Of a DNA stretch of 64,000 nt, positions 1 to 12,631 are shown piece after piece (within the stretch, counting starts at the first letter, position 1; every line of letters begins with the position of its first letter). Location: NCBI GenBank assembly GCA_014281115.1, contig JACONQ010000007.1, positions 1,302,001-1,366,000 on the forward strand. The letters run 5' to 3'. Source of the DNA: Laburnicola sp. R22_1. Lineage: Eukaryota; Ascomycota; Dothideomycetes; Pleosporales; Didymosphaeriaceae. Position numbers and translations under genes: made by a program. The notes under the pieces were generated by a model. It was not told where the DNA came from, did not search any database, and saw only the letters and a list, made by a program, of their open reading frames with translations.

Positions 1-3000
1 AGCTATCCCTAATCTTTCTTTCTTAATAGTAGCCTAGTGGATCTGCTTTGTCTTGTTGTTCTAACAAATCTACAGCGGCTTCATTCTTATAAAAGGAGTC
101 TGTCTGTAGTTATTAGGTAGGAGTTAGTAGCTTAATAGTTCTTACGTGCGTTGCTATTTCTTAAAGCGTGCTGTGCATAAGACTGTCTATAAGGTCCTTA
201 ACCCTCCCGTTGAATACTGACTCTTTGTCAAAGACAACATCTTAGGTGCTTATTACCTTGCTAAGCAATAGTATCTATATTTAGTAGATGTTTAATAATT
301 AGTATCTAACTAGATAACTAATCTATGCCTTTAGATTAAGGCGTTGTAGGCGTAATTTACCTTAGTAAGTATTATTAGTTATTGCAAATGCCTTACAGCC
401 GTACGCCTTTAGATAGGCAAGGTTAGGTTTTCGTAGTAAAGTGACAATCCCATTACTAAACGCGACTTATGTGAAGAGTATCTCGTATGCCGTTTTCTAG
501 TTGTTCGCATAATTTAGTGTTTAATTATAGAGGTATACTACAGCTCTTGTTACTTTAGGCCATAGTTCCTAGGATAGGTTAGCGTTAAGTCGCATTACAC
601 GCGATTTCTCTTTGTTTACACCCCCTAAGCGTTTAGCACCTCTATTTTAAGCTTGTATATCTAGGGCAAAAGGCTTAATAGTAATTTCTTGTAATGCCAA
701 CTAGCGCTTAATTTCTGGTTTCACTATTGTGATCTTGTTGTTCGCTTTAATAACAACCGTAATATTGTAATGGTTTTTAAGGAAAAGAAAGAAGTTTAAT
801 AAAACTTAAATAACCGACTTTGCTAGTTAATTGTCTTTAAAATAAAAGTCCTATTGCAGGCCTAAGTACCTATTAGTAACAAGCATCTAGCTCCTTTTGC
901 CAGTGCTACTTTGCGCCTTGTAGGCATAAAAGTCAATAGCTAGTCTTTCTTCTAGTCCTTTATTATTAATTCGCGGTGCTTGGCTAATTTGTCGCCAGAT
1001 CTTTGCTTTCCTATAGGAGTTGCATTAAACTGTTGTAACTCCCTTAACTCGCACCCCTTTAGCTTGCTGTATAAGATATTTAATAGCTACTAGTCTAGAG
1101 TGTCCTAGTCTCTTATGCTATAATTTGGCTAAGGCCCTTTGTAGTGCTCCTTTTGTTTGTAATGTATTCTTGCGGATGTGATATAAAGTGGGTAATAGTA
1201 GATTATACTTAAGTACCTATACACTATATATCTTGGATAGTTTTCTAATAACCTTGTTATCTAGTCCTTTTAGCGTAGTTGGGTCCGTTTGCGTATCCCA
1301 CTAGATTTCTCTATACCTTAATAGTTAAAAGGAGGCTAGGTTGCACAGAAGGTCTAAATAGATAGCCACATTATATAGAATTAATATAGTTGTTTTATGT
1401 TAACCTCTTAGTGTTAAGTTAATAGAGCTGTAGCCTTTTATTTATATCTTTGTATTCTTAGCCCATATATAATCTCTGGACATAGGTAGACAAAAGTTAT
1501 AGATATAGTTAGGGTTGTTTATAATATAGTAAGTTAATCCTAAATTAAGAATAAATAAGCACTTTAGCGGGTAATTAGATACTTCTGTTCCTATTAGCGC
1601 TAATGTAAACGCAGCGTTGACGTTTAATATTCTCCGCCCCTCTAGTTAGTCCTTAGAGGACTTAAGGATCTTAGGTGTGGGCGTGTGCAATTATTTAATA
1701 ATTAGTGTTCGTGATTAGGTTCTGCTTTATCCGCGGATTAGCCCTTAGAAAGTTGCGTTATTCTTACACTTAAAGTTAATAAGCTTATTTATAATCTTAT
1801 TAGGTTTCTACCACTTGGGAGCTTTGTCTGAGTTGACATAATAGTAGTCCCTAATACTGTGGCGTTGTCCATAGGCAGGGCATTTTGCTCCTTCTATTAT
1901 AGCTGGCTCTTAATCTAAAGGCCGCTTGAGCTTAACATCTTTCTTGTCAGCTGTACGTTGATTACGGGGTCTGCCCCAGTTTTGGTTAGATGGCGCGCTT
2001 TCGGCATAAGAGGCGTCCCTGTCATTGCCCTGGGTGGTTGCACCACCTTCAGCGAGAAATAATGCATTATTAGTCACAAAAGCTGCTTTGTGCTTCCCTA
2101 ATCTAAGGGGATGGTTTGTTATTATGTGTTCTTAGAAGCGTTTTATTATCTCCTTTTAGCTTATGCTAGTTGCAAATTAACTATTGTCTTAAAAGTTTGT
2201 AGACTATATGGGAGCAACTTTGTTTACAGCTGCTAGGAAGTCTTTTATAATCACATTTAATTGTGATAGCTTAGCGACTTAATATGTCTCCGCCTTAGTG
2301 GCTGCTTGGTCGTACTCTGCTAGCCATGTGTCCTATTGCGAGGCGCTCCTTATTGGCCTTAGTGAGGCAAGATATCGCTCGCGAGCTTGTTCTTATTCAA
2401 TTTGTTTGTCAACTCCAACTGTTAGTTGTAGGTCTATAATCCATTATCGCAGTGGCTTCTCTAGTAGGCAGCACGTGCGCAATAGGTGTGGGGATACAGT
2501 TAACTAGATAAATGCCACAATATATTAGAGGCTTGCTTATTCCTTCTTAAAGTTGTGCTAGTCGTTCTTATATTATTTAATAAGAATCTTGTAATATTCA
2601 AGGTCTTCCTTAAACGCCTTCTGTCTAGTTGCTAACAGCATAGTTAATCTTGTTGGGATTTCGACATTCGCGGCTAGTGTGTAATTAGCAACTACTAGAG
2701 CTCTAACAACTACTAGTCTTAATATTAGCGGGACTATTGACTTTAGATTAACCTTATCCTAGATGTTGTAGACAACGCATCTCGCCTGCAGCTGTATTAT
2801 CTATCCTATATAGTCGGTATAATCCCTTAGCGTTACTGTGGGATCGCGGTATAGTTATTGCGCCATTTCGTATTAGTTAAGGCAGTGAGACTCTTAATTA
2901 TCAGATTTAATAGTAAAAAATGCGATGTAGCGTCTTGCTGGATAATGATTATTGTGTTGTGTTCTGTTCCAACTATGTTTAGCTAGTTCTAACTTCTTCG

Positions 3001-3073
3001 CTAGTGTGCCAAGCTAGGTGGTCCCTGCTCGATTGTACAGATCTAACCTCACCACAGCTCGTTCTATCTGACA
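1..3073 (-). mobile_element. Copia-type LTR retrotransposon, copy 1 (partial, RIP-damaged)
   Basis: Minus-strand Ty1/copia element cut off by the left edge of the window. Only its 5' part is here: the right-hand LTR (2899-3073), gag (about 1750-2890) and protease/integrase remains (about 180-1700). The base order follows the better kept copies 2 and 3: the stretch from about 180 to 480 aligns with 14330-14640 by eye, apart from C/T and G/A changes. A gag zinc-knuckle trace lies near 1830-1880, with one Cys apparently changed to Tyr. No open reading frame survives. RT and RNase H would lie to the left of the window. Confidence 0.8.
2899..3073 (-). repeat. Right LTR (5' LTR) of Copia copy 1
   Basis: 175-bp LTR. 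It starts tatcagattt (the expected TG has become TA) and ends ctatctgaca. It directly abuts the primer-binding-site sequence at 2879-2898. The partner LTR is outside the window, so the target duplication cannot be checked. Confidence 0.7.
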
Positions 3074-3783
3074 AGCCTTTAACTAAGGCGAGTTAAGAAA
3101 CTTAGCTAACTATATTAGAAATATGTTTTAAACATATTCTAAAGATATTTTAAAAAACTTATATTATATTAGTGTAGGGTTAGCATTAAATAGAGGACTC
3201 TATAGATATCTTCTAGCTAACTAGGTAATATACTATACAGTGGTGGTAGAATATACAAATATAATCTATATAATATAAAAGTATAATAGAGCGATATTAT
3301 GAGATTATTTAGAACTAGAATATAAAACTCTATATTACACTCTTTCTTAACTAGCTATCCTTAACCCTAAGTGTAGTTAATCCCTTAAACATATTTAGAA
3401 TATATTAAGAGGGAATATATTATAGGTTTTTAGATAGGCGCTTTAAGGCTCTACTATATTATAGAACTATAATAGAGGTAGTAGGCTATTATTAAATAGC
3501 TTTTATAAGTACTCTATGTTCGCCTTTTTAGACACCTTTTAATAGAAGTAGTTCTCTATATAGTGTCTAGTCTATCTCTAATAGCTAACTACCTAGAAGT
3601 AGGTATCTATTATTTTCTATATTTGTTAGTGCTTTAGTTTAAATATATTCTAAAGATGTTCAGATTATATTTTAAATCTATTTATATCTAGTGTAGGCGC
3701 TTTAGATATAGTATATATATTGCTCTTTATAGGTTATAGCAATTCTCTTATGCAAATCTTTGCTATACGCTTATATAATAAGC
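3074..3783. other. AT-rich RIP-damaged DNA, no gene seen
   Basis: Very AT-rich, with scattered repeats of the type aaatatattctaaa that recur near 29.57-29.63 kb. No reading frame or element end could be recognised. It is the left flank of family B and probably the rest of an older transposon. Confidence 0.5.
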
Positions 3784-3788
3784 TATAG

Positions 3789-4077
3789 TATCCGTATACC
3801 GTATGGGCAAGGGCACCTAAGGGTGCTGAGATTTTAATATTGCCGCACGATAGCATTATGTAGGAATTACGTAATGTCTATACGCTGCGGCCTATGCGCT
3901 ATAGGATCTTCTCCTTTCTATCTGCACTCTCTCTAGAGACAAGCAATTAATACTAAGTTGTTCTATTATGTTATTTTCTTTTCCTCGTACAATTGCCCTA
4001 TACACTCTCCACGCTTACTAGTATAGAGGATTAGAATTTAATGTCTATATAGCTAGCTATAGAGTACCTATTTAACA
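3789..4077 (+). repeat. Left LTR of family B
   Basis: 289 bp, starting tatccgtata (TG changed to TA) and ending tttaaca. It matches 23545-23833 throughout, for example the shared run tctatctgcactctctctag. Differences seen by eye are mainly transitions, as expected from RIP. Confidence 0.88.
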
Positions 4078-4141
4078 CTAATTAGTGATTAACTAACTCT
4101 TAACTACAAATTAGTAAGAGTGAAGACAAATTGCACAAGTT

Positions 4142-4490
4142 GTTATTAGCTATATAATTTGTTTCGCATATCCTATTCTCTATACGTAAGAGAATAGCAG
4201 ACTAAAAAAACTTTATAAAGTTAGTAAGTAGATGTCGCTACTATATAAAATAAAGAAAGCGATTATACAAGACGTTATTAGCTATATAATTTGTTTTATT
4301 ATACCCTATTCTCTATACATAAAAGGATAGCAGATTAAACTTTTATAGAGTTAGTAAGTAGATATCGCTACTATATAAAATATAGGAAGCGATTATATAA
4401 GACGTATAAAACCTATCCTTATTTATAGAAATAGTAGATTAACTCTTTTATTAAGTTAGTAAGTAGATGTCGCTACTATATAAGATTTAA
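4142..4490. repeat. Tandem repeat in the 5' leader of family B, about 131-bp unit
   Basis: Two full units start at 4142 and 4274 (gttattagctatataattt) and a shortened third starts at 4404. Each contains the shared block gttagtaagtag and ends near gattatacaagac. The array lies between the left LTR and the gag start, so it belongs to the untranslated leader. Confidence 0.8.
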
Positions 4491-4627
4491 GAGAAGATAG
4501 TGTACTAAGCACACTACTAGTAACTATATAAAGACATAGTTAGACAATAATAAACCCTAATAAAGCGCGACTCTCTATACAACCAACCTATTAAACGAAC
4601 TAGTCACGCAATGGCTACCCCTACTAC

Positions 4628-4789
4628 TGTTAGATTTGAGCACTATTTGAGCTCATTAAGATGGGGGGTCTAATAGATAAGATGGATAAACAGTTGTATT
4701 ATGTGTTCGTGACTTGTTCACTCGAGGTCTAATTTAGAGGGTGGAGCCGACCACATGCCCTTGTTTAGCAACACGACTCTAATCTAACA
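4628..4789 (-). repeat. Left LTR (3' LTR) of copy 5
   Basis: 162 bp, tgttagattt...atctaaca. Same length as the right LTR; differences seen by eye are mainly transitions. Confidence 0.85.
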
Positions 4790-7700
4790 CACCCCCTTAG
4801 CTTAGGCTTATCCTTAAGCTAGACCCCTTGTAGCCGTCCTTTATTCTAGAGTAATAGCCTCTATCCTTTGTTCTAGCTCGTTAATTTGTACCTCCTTTCT
4901 ATTAAGATCCTCTGCCACATTAACAAGTCCTAGTTAATCTAGAAATGTGCTCTATTTGTTAATAGGAAGGGCCTTTGTAAGCCCATTAGCTATTATTTCA
5001 TTTGACTAAGTGTAGGTAACCCTAATCCTTCCTTGCGCTACCTCTTACCTTAACTAATAGTTTTAAATATCTACATAGCGAAGTTTAGTATTAAGCTGCG
5101 TAGTCTCCTTAGTAACAAGCTGTATTGTCTGCCAGTTATCGCACTTAATAGTAATCGTTTAATCTGCAAGCTTAACCTAGAGCTTATTAAGCAGGCATAA
5201 TGTAAATAGTGCCTCCTTAGCTACCTATAAGAGGACTAGTAGCTCGGCTTTAGTGGTAAATATGGTAACAGTATCTTACTTGCTTACTTTTCACATAATT
5301 AGCCTACTAAATAGTTTAATAATATGTTCTTAAGAACTCTTTTAGTCTAGTATATTATTCGCAAATAAGGCATTACTTACTACCTTAAAACTATTTTCTC
5401 TACCTAGTTGTAACGCCCTTGTGTGCGTTTCTTAGAGGTATAGTAGGACTTAATTAGCGGTATCTTAATATTGGCTGCCAGGATTAGTAAGAAATCGTGC
5501 TAATTAGAAGGACGCGAAAGTAGTATCGGGCCGAGTAGTAACTATGGTAAATAGGATCGATTCGACCTTGCGTTAGTATCTGTTAATCTTAGATAGACTA
5601 GCGAAGCCTAATTATAGAGTAAGCTTAATGCTGCTTATTAGGGTATTATGCCTAAGGCTTTAGTTATTAACTAGCCTAGCGATCTTGTTAATATATAACG
5701 CTTGTAAGAGCCAGATCCTTTACTACGTACGGTTCTTAAGAATCTAGACCCCTAGGAACTATTAGAGATCTTTTTCTCCTATAAGGGTGTACTTTTCTTA
5801 TAGCTGCTTAATAACTAGCTTAGTCTAGGGTTTGTTCTCCTGTTTATAGACAATAATAATATTATCTACGTAGAAGAAGATAATTACGCCTTATTTAATC
5901 ATACAGCAAGGTTTATAAGATATGCTAATAAGGCCTAAGTCTCGCAGTATTAAAGTGAACTCTCTCTGCTAGAGTAGTGGTGAGATTTAGAGTCTGTATA
6001 GCGCCTTATTAAGCTTTAGGATTGTCCTAGGTTTGTTATTGCCTTATGGCATCCTTATATATATATCTTAGTTAATCTTTGCGTAAACAAAGACATTTGT
6101 AATATTATATTAAAGAAGCTCTAGGTCGAATCGTGCCGTAATCGCCATAAGCATACGAAATAATTATCTAGCTAATATTGCTGTATATATATCTTATAAT
6201 GTAATATTTCTCTATTAATTGCTATAAATAACAAGGCGTGCTTTACACTTTTTAAGTTAGTAATATTTATTAAACTTATAGGTGTATACCCACATATAGT
6301 TAAGGATCTGTTCCCTAGTTAGCTTAATTATTTTAGCTAGTATCCCGGTCCAGGATCTTATGTCCTAGTGACTATTTAGGTGCTATTTCTTAGCTTTCTT
6401 AAATATATCGCATAGTGGATATTTTTTAAGCTTATTGTGTTAGGAAGGTAGTATAGGCAACTAGCTCCTATATAGATTTAATTCTTTAGAGAGCAATCTT
6501 TTTAATTGTGCCTTATCTAATAATTTCCTATTAAAGTTTCCTGCGTTTCCCACTTTAGTGTCAGCCATAAATGCTGCGGCCCATAGGCATATTGTTAATA
6601 ATAAGAGTTAGTGGTATTTCCCTTTATCTTCCTCTACTAGTAATTGTATAAGAAGTGTTACTAGTAGTAGTGGAATTTGCGAAGTGGAATAAGTATAGTC
6701 TACTTTTCTGCCTTGTTAATATCTAGACTAGTCTTTATCCTGCGGGTTATCTTAAATTGTCTCATCTTTATAGAATAACTCTGTCTCTAGTTTAGCTAGT
6801 TTAGCTATTGACAGTAGTTCAACTAATTAAATCCATGCGGCGATCTCATTAAGAGTATTGTGCATAAGGTTATTTTTAAGGTCCTCTATCTTTCCGCTAA
6901 AGATGCTGTCTTTATTAAATATTACATTCTAGATGCTAATTACTTTTCTAAGCGAGGGTATCCATATCTAAAAGATGTTAGAGAATTAGTATCCTACTAG
7001 ATATCTAATCTACACCTTTAAGTCGAGGCGTTATAGCCTACTCTTGCCATAGTAGATATTATCTGTTATTGCAAAAGCTTTGCATCCATATACCTTAAGA
7101 TAGATTTAATTTAGCTTTCGTGGTACTATAACCACTCTATTCTAGAAGGCTACTATTATAAAGAAGACTTTGTATAGTGTTCTCTAGTAATTCGCATAGT
7201 TTGGCGTTCGATTATAGAGGTAGACAGCTAACTAGGTAATCTCTAGCCATATCTCCTATAGTAGGTTAGCATTAAGTCGCATTGCCTAGGCTTTGTCTTT
7301 TATTACATCTCCTAAGCGTTTAGCTCCCCTATTTTATGCTTGTGTGTTAGGTGCTAAAGGCTTAATTATAATCTCCTAGACTGTGCACTAGCGATTGACT
7401 TCTAGTTTAACTATAAATATTTCGTTATCTTTTTTAATTACCTTAACTAAAAGATTAAATTGGTTCTTAATAAACGTTGTAAAAGTGGCCAAAGTTTAGA
7501 TAATAGATCGAGCTATGCGATTATCCTTAAAGTAGAAATCCCATATTAGTCCTAAGTATTAATTAGTGATTAGCATTTGGCTCTTCTCTTTTATTAAGCT
7601 GCCATTCTTATAGCTATAGAAGTCTATTGCGACTTATTCTCCTGGTCCTTTATTAATAAGTCGTGATGTTTGGCAAATTAACCTCTTAGATTTGGCTCGT

Positions 7701-9465
7701 CTATAGGGGTCGCACTGTACTGTAGTAATGCCTTTAATCCACACCTCCTTAGATTGCTGCACTAGGTACTTAAGAGCACTAGGGCCTAAATGCCCTAGTC
7801 GCTTATGCTATCGCAGTGCGTCTGCCTTTTGCGGGGATCTCTTAGTGCGTGAGGTAATCCTATGGGTGTGGAAGGTTGCCTATTCTATTAGTTCTAGTTA
7901 GTATTCTAGAACCTATTAGTTGTAGAGCTCTTGCAGTTTAGCAATAACTATATTGTCTACTCGCTTTAGGCTTGTGGGTTTTGATTTAGTATCCCACTAT
8001 AGTCCTTAATGCTATAGTATCCTAAAAGACACTAGGTTGCATAAAAGGTCTAGGTAATAGGCCACATTATTAAGACGTAGTATTTGCTGTCCAGCTAGGC
8101 TCTTTAGTTTAAGGTAAATCGTGCTATATCCTTTAACCTATATTTGTGTATTTTTAGCTTATATAAAGTCTCTAGGCAATAGAGGGTAAAATAAGACAAA
8201 TTAATTAAGGTTGTTCGCGATATAGCAGGTGGTGCCTAAATTAAGGATCGAGGAGTATCGTAGTGAGTAGCTTATAGAAACGAATTAATATAATGCCGCA
8301 TTAAAGCTGGCTCGAATAGCGGAAATTTTCCGTCCATCTAGTTAATTATTATTAATCTTAGGAGTAGGGGTATGTAAATTCTTAATTTGTGGGGTTTGAG
8401 ATCTTAGTCTCTTCACCTTCCTTATCTTCTTTTATAGATCTAAATTATTTCTAATTCTATATTATACTATGTCTATAAAGCCAGGTTATAGCCTAAACCA
8501 CTCTAGTGTATATTCTAAATATGCGTAGAAGCAGTCTTTTAGACTATGCCTTTATCCACAAGTAGGGAATTTTCTACCTTTAATTACTATTGTATCCTCT
8601 ATTAAGGACTGCTTAGATATAGTACTTTGACTAAAGGATTGTTTTTATTAAGGTCTCCCCTATCTACGTTGGTTATTCGTAAAAGATAGCGCGTCTTTAG
8701 CAGCATAAGAGGCGTCCCTGTTAGTGCCTAGGGTAAATACACTACTAGCTGTAAGAGATGGCTTACTAGTAGTAAAGGTGCCCCTATACTATTTACCCTT
8801 AATTAGGTGAAGTATTACTATATATTCTTAGAAGCGTTTTATTATCTTCTTCCTTATTATATCTACGTCTTAGCGTCTAGTTTCTTAAAAGGACACGCCC
8901 TAGGTAGGGGCAGCCTTTATAATCGCAGTTAGAAAGTCCTTTATAGTATTATAGATTAATTGTACTTTGGCAATATTATTCGTCTCTACTTTTATAGCCG
9001 CCTAATCATACTTAGTTAGCTAGATATCCTAGTTTAAGGGTTGTCTTATTGGCTTAAGAGCCTATAGGTATTATGTTCTTGCTCTATCCCGCTTATCTTC
9101 CTTATTAACGCCTACTATCTGCGTATTATTCGTCTCTACTTTTATTTAATATATTACCAGCCGCCTTTGCTTACTCTAGGCTTATAGCTAGTTATGTTGT
9201 AGGTGTTAAGGGTTGTCAACACAGTTAATAATTAGCTAGTAACTCGCTATTTCTAGCGACGACAGCAGTGTTAGCTTTTCGCGTGGAAGTTTGGCTCCAT
9301 CTAGATTAATAATAGGCCATATATCCATTAGCTCGCATCGCGCTTTTAGCTGCTATAGTCATAGTGTATAGTTAGTGTAATTAGTTAATACAATTATTGA
9401 GTCGCAAAGCGTTAATAGCGACATTGTCTTTTCTTAGGGTTGATTAAGGTAGTAAGACTCTTAAT
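4790..9465 (-). pseudogene. Gag-Pol relic of copy 5
   Basis: Reading on the minus strand, gag (about 8450-9440), protease/integrase (about 6830-8400), RT (about 5330-6400) and RNase H (about 4850-5330) can be followed by alignment to copies 2 and 3. Stops are frequent. The RT active-site box, YVDD in copy 3, reads YVDN here (near 5855-5880), a G-to-A change in the second catalytic Asp codon. It cannot be functional. Confidence 0.75.
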
Positions 9466-9627
9466 TGTTAGATTTGAGCACTATTTGAGCTTATTAAGAT
9501 GAGGGGTCTAATAGATAAGATAGATAAACAGTTGTATTGTGTGTTCGTGACTTGTTCGCTCGAGGTCTAATTTAGAGGGTAGAGCCGACCACGTGCCCTT
9601 ATTTGGCAACACGGCTCTAATCTGACA
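9466..9627 (-). repeat. Right LTR (5' LTR) of copy 5
   Basis: 162 bp, tgttagattt...atctgaca, directly preceded by the primer-site sequence agactcttaat. Family B sequence resumes after the target duplication at 9632. Confidence 0.85.
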
Positions 9628-9632
9628 ACTAT

Positions 9633-9852
9633 CTTATAAGAAGCCTTTACTATCTTGCACAAAGTCCCTATCGCCTTATAGAACAATACTAATATACCTA
9701 AGTATACTAGACTATATAATTAGTATATTAAAGGAACAGAAATATTAGAGAAAACACTACGCATGGGAATAAGACCTGTGTATTAGAATAATGAGATTAA
9801 TATGGCAAACAATCCTTCTTAGTTAAAAATGCAATCGTATGCGGCGTATACT
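9633..9852 (+). pseudogene. 5' end of family B gag (cut by copy 2)
   Basis: A 220-bp island of family B between copies 5 and 2. It holds a plausible gag start (ATG at 9802, MANNPS then a stop that was probably Trp, then LKMQSYAAYT). The frame resumes after copy 2 at 17404. The 5-bp atact at 9848-9852 is repeated at 17404-17408, which shows that copy 2 split this reading frame. Confidence 0.65.
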
Positions 9853-10144
9853 TGTCAAATATACGGGTATTCTTGATGAGTTGAGATGGAAAAGTGGTGG
9901 GTTGATTGATTGATTGTGTGTGTTCTGTCGGAGAAGCTCGGCTACCGCGAGAAGTAACTATCTAGTACTAAGCCGCACTAGTACTATTTAGAATAGTACA
10001 GGGGCAGTGTAAAACAGTAGTGCGCCAGCCTCCTTAGTGTATTTCACAGTGAAATCACTGTGATTTACACTGATTACCACTGTAAGGGGCCATATGATCG
10101 TACACACCTACCCACTGGATTTCACAGTGACTGTCTATCTGACA
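9853..10144 (-). repeat. Left LTR (3' LTR) of copy 2
   Basis: 292 bp, tgtcaaatat...tatctgaca. Contains the 9-mer TCACAGTGA at 10044-10052, its inverse complement TCACTGTGA at 10055-10063 (a near-perfect palindrome), and a third copy near 10122. These may be LTR regulatory sites or hairpins. Confidence 0.9.
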
Positions 10145-10204
10145 CACCCCCTCAGCTTGGAACCATCTCAAGCTGGACCCAATTCTTCGCAGCCGTACTA
10201 TAAC

Positions 10205-10524
10205 TCATAGTCCAAAAGCTTCCATCCTGTCTTCCAATTCGTCAAGGTCCTCTTGGTCGGTGATCCTACCCCTGACGTCTTCAAGTCCAAGTTGATTTAC
10301 GAACTTAGTCCATTTGCCAGCTGGCAGAGCCTTTGTAAGGCCATCTGCTGCTATTTCTTCTAATTGTTGGTACTGGATTTTGATAGCTCCACGTACTACT
10401 TCTTGTCGAAGCCAATGATTGTGTATGTCGACGTGCCTAAGCTTTGTTTGTAACTTGGCAATTTCTTTAATAACAAGTTGGATAGTTTGTTGATTGTCGC
10501 AATTGATGGTGATTGTTGAGGATA
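10205..10524 (-). pseudogene. C-terminal RNase H part of copy 2 Pol
   Basis: Minus-strand frame with RNase H hallmarks of Ty1/copia: the NCDNQQT segment with the second catalytic Asp, the run KLRHVDIHNHWLRQEV, and AADGLTK with the last catalytic Asp. It ends in an acidic tail at 10205. The frame is open into the pogo insertion at 10525, which separates it from the rest of Pol (12632 onward). Confidence 0.8.
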
Positions 10525-12631
10525 ACGTGTCTGTGCGCGTGCCGAGCCACTTCGCGTGACGAGCCACCCAACACCATAACAGCTTATGCAAAAATGAAGC
10601 TATAGAGCCACCCACAATTAATATTATTACAGGATTTTCTAGAGGGGCACTAAATAGATCCTTGCGATTAATTTGCACTATTTATATCTGTCTGGAAGCT
10701 TGACGTTGCGGCCGCGACGTGTAGAGACGGTTGGGGCAGCAGATGCGCCCTCTGAGGACTCCTCAACATCTGAAGCATCAACAACACGTTTCTGACGTTT
10801 TCTGCTCTGTAGAGATGGCTGAGAGGCCTTCCTCTTACCCTTTTAGATGACTGTAGAGCTTTTTTGCGTCGCGGGCAGACTTCTGGCAGCGCGCTGAGCT
10901 GCCTTTTTAGCTCTCTCCTTCTCTCTTGCCTCCTTCGCTGCCTCTCGCGCAGCACGCTTTTCCTGCTGGATTTTCTCCTTGTATAGTCTAGCTGCCTTCT
11001 TTAGCTCTGCTGTCTCTGCTTTTTGAAGCTGCTGCTCCTTATCCTCCTGCTCCTTGATAGATTGACGGACACGTGCCTCTCTCACCTTCCTAGGTGACCA
11101 GAACACTGACCCACTGTGATACTCCTTGCGCTGTTGGAGATCTAGAGCTTTGCCCTTCTTCTTACGCTTCTGCTTTGTAGACAGTGCCTCCCTAATCCCA
11201 TCAATATCGTGGTGGAGTAGCTCATTTTGAACAGATAGATGGTGGAGCGATTGACGAAGCTTCTGCGTATCCTTACTACTCTGATCCTTAACTGCAGAGC
11301 GTACGAGCCTATCCACCTTTCTCCAATCATGATCGCTCAGTAGGGATGAGGAGCTTTCTTGATTCTTGAGATCTAGTGAATCTATCGAGGATTGGATCAG
11401 GATCAGGTGGTGATATGCCTGTTGCTCTAAAAGAGCTAAGGATTGTTGATTCCTTGAAGGAGGCCTGCCATGCCTTCCAGAATAGTGGGAAGAAATTGCC
11501 CTTCTTAATAGAAACTAGGCCTTGGCCTGCGTTGAGGTATTTCGAGAGCTCGGCTGAGTAGGCAGTTGATAGAGGCTTGAACATTGCAACGTCAAGTGGC
11601 TGAAGCGTATGAGTTGAATGAGGAGGCAGGATAGCAAGCAGGATCCTATGCTTATCACAGTAGTCGATGAAATCCATTGTAATGTGGGATCCATGGCCGT
11701 CTAGGATTAGGAGCCGATATGCTCGTCGAGTCTTCTCTTTTGTACAGCGATCGAATACCTGTTCAAGCCAGGCAAGACTAATATCGTTGTTCGTCCAGCC
11801 AGAGGGTGATGAGGTGATAAAGACTTCATGTTCTCCTGCCTTGATGTCTTCTACCCAGGCTGATTGGATGCCTTTGTTGGCAGCCTCATAGATCAGGCTA
11901 GGAGGCAGAGCAGATCCATCGGCGCATATACATGCTAGGAGCGTGATCCACGCGCGGTTTCCATCCTGGAGTGATGCCCTAACCTCCTTCTTCTCCCACA
12001 TTCGTCGGCTGAATATTCTCTTTGATCTGCCAACAACACCGATCATAAAGCCTTTCTCATCCATATTGTAGGTATGACGAGGATCTATTTGATATTGATT
12101 GATCTTGTCATGTAGGAGCTGAAAGTAGAGGCGATATTTATCCCCTGAATCAGCTTTGTGGCGATTGCTGTCCATGCCGACTGTCCATTGCGAGATAAGA
12201 TGAATGCTGTGTCGGTTGATAAAGCGGGTAACCCAGCTCTCGCTGACTGCCTCCTTGGCTACTGTAGAGGCGAAATTTCGTACCATCTCCCTAGTAGGTG
12301 GTATATGTCTCTCTGTGAGTCCTTTGATATATTTTACAAGCTCCTGCTCTTGCTGTGGGTTGAGTTTCTGCTGGTTGATGTTCTTGGCTTCATTTGGTGC
12401 CTGAACGCGCTTGTGTCTTCGGGATAACGTAGTTCGATCTACACCGTAGGTGGCAGCAATATTTCTGTACGAAAATGATTCCCCTGGATTTAAAGATTCA
12501 ATAGCTGCAATCGCATCCTCGATTGCCCCCATATTGGTGGAGTTATGACGCGTCAAATTCAGGCGATTATTTAGCGTTTTGGTGTTGGGTGGCTCGGCAC
12601 GCGAAGTGGCTCGGCACGCGCACAGACACGT
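10525..12631 (-). mobile_element. Pogo-type DNA transposon, element 1 (inserted in copy 2)
   Basis: 2,107 bp with terminal inverted repeats of about 50 bp that match at all but about one position. Each TIR begins acgtgtctgtgcgcgtg and holds two copies of gcgtgccgagccac. TA dinucleotides at 10523-10524 and 12632-12633 form the target duplication. Base composition is balanced, unlike the surroundings, so it arrived after most of the RIP. It interrupts the RNase H of copy 2. Confidence 0.92.
10843..12556 (-). pseudogene. Pogo-family transposase with one frameshift (element 1)
   Basis: The first frame (12556 to 11327, 409 aa) starts MTRHNSTNMGA. It has an N-terminal helix-turn-helix (about residues 25-50, IAATYGVDRTTLSRR), a CENP-B-like second DNA-binding domain (about 60-130, ending SWVTRFINRH) and a DDE_1 catalytic core with NMDEKG (first Asp), LILDGHGSH (second Asp) and HTLQPLDV (third Asp). 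This domain order is that of pogo/Tigger transposases. The C-terminal coiled-coil, Lys/Ala-rich region continues in another frame (11361 to 10843), passing through SDHDWRKV. The frames are joined by a 1-nt shift near 11350-11365. The catalytic core looks intact; whether the 409-aa product is active is unknown. Confidence 0.85.

Larger units (their letters stand above)
4628..9627 (-). mobile_element. Copia-type LTR retrotransposon, copy 5 (RIP-damaged)
   Basis: Complete minus-strand element of 5,000 bp inserted into the leader of family B. Its LTRs are 162 bp each (4628-4789 and 9466-9627). Flanking 5-mers are actac (4623-4627) and actat (9628-9632), a target duplication with one C-to-T change. 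A pyrimidine run (acccccttag) after the left LTR is the complement of a polypurine tract. The primer-site sequence lies at 9446-9465. Confidence 0.87.

Noticed and set aside
11376..12427. Several plus-strand frames of 61-89 codons
   Set aside because: Antisense shadows of the pogo transposase.
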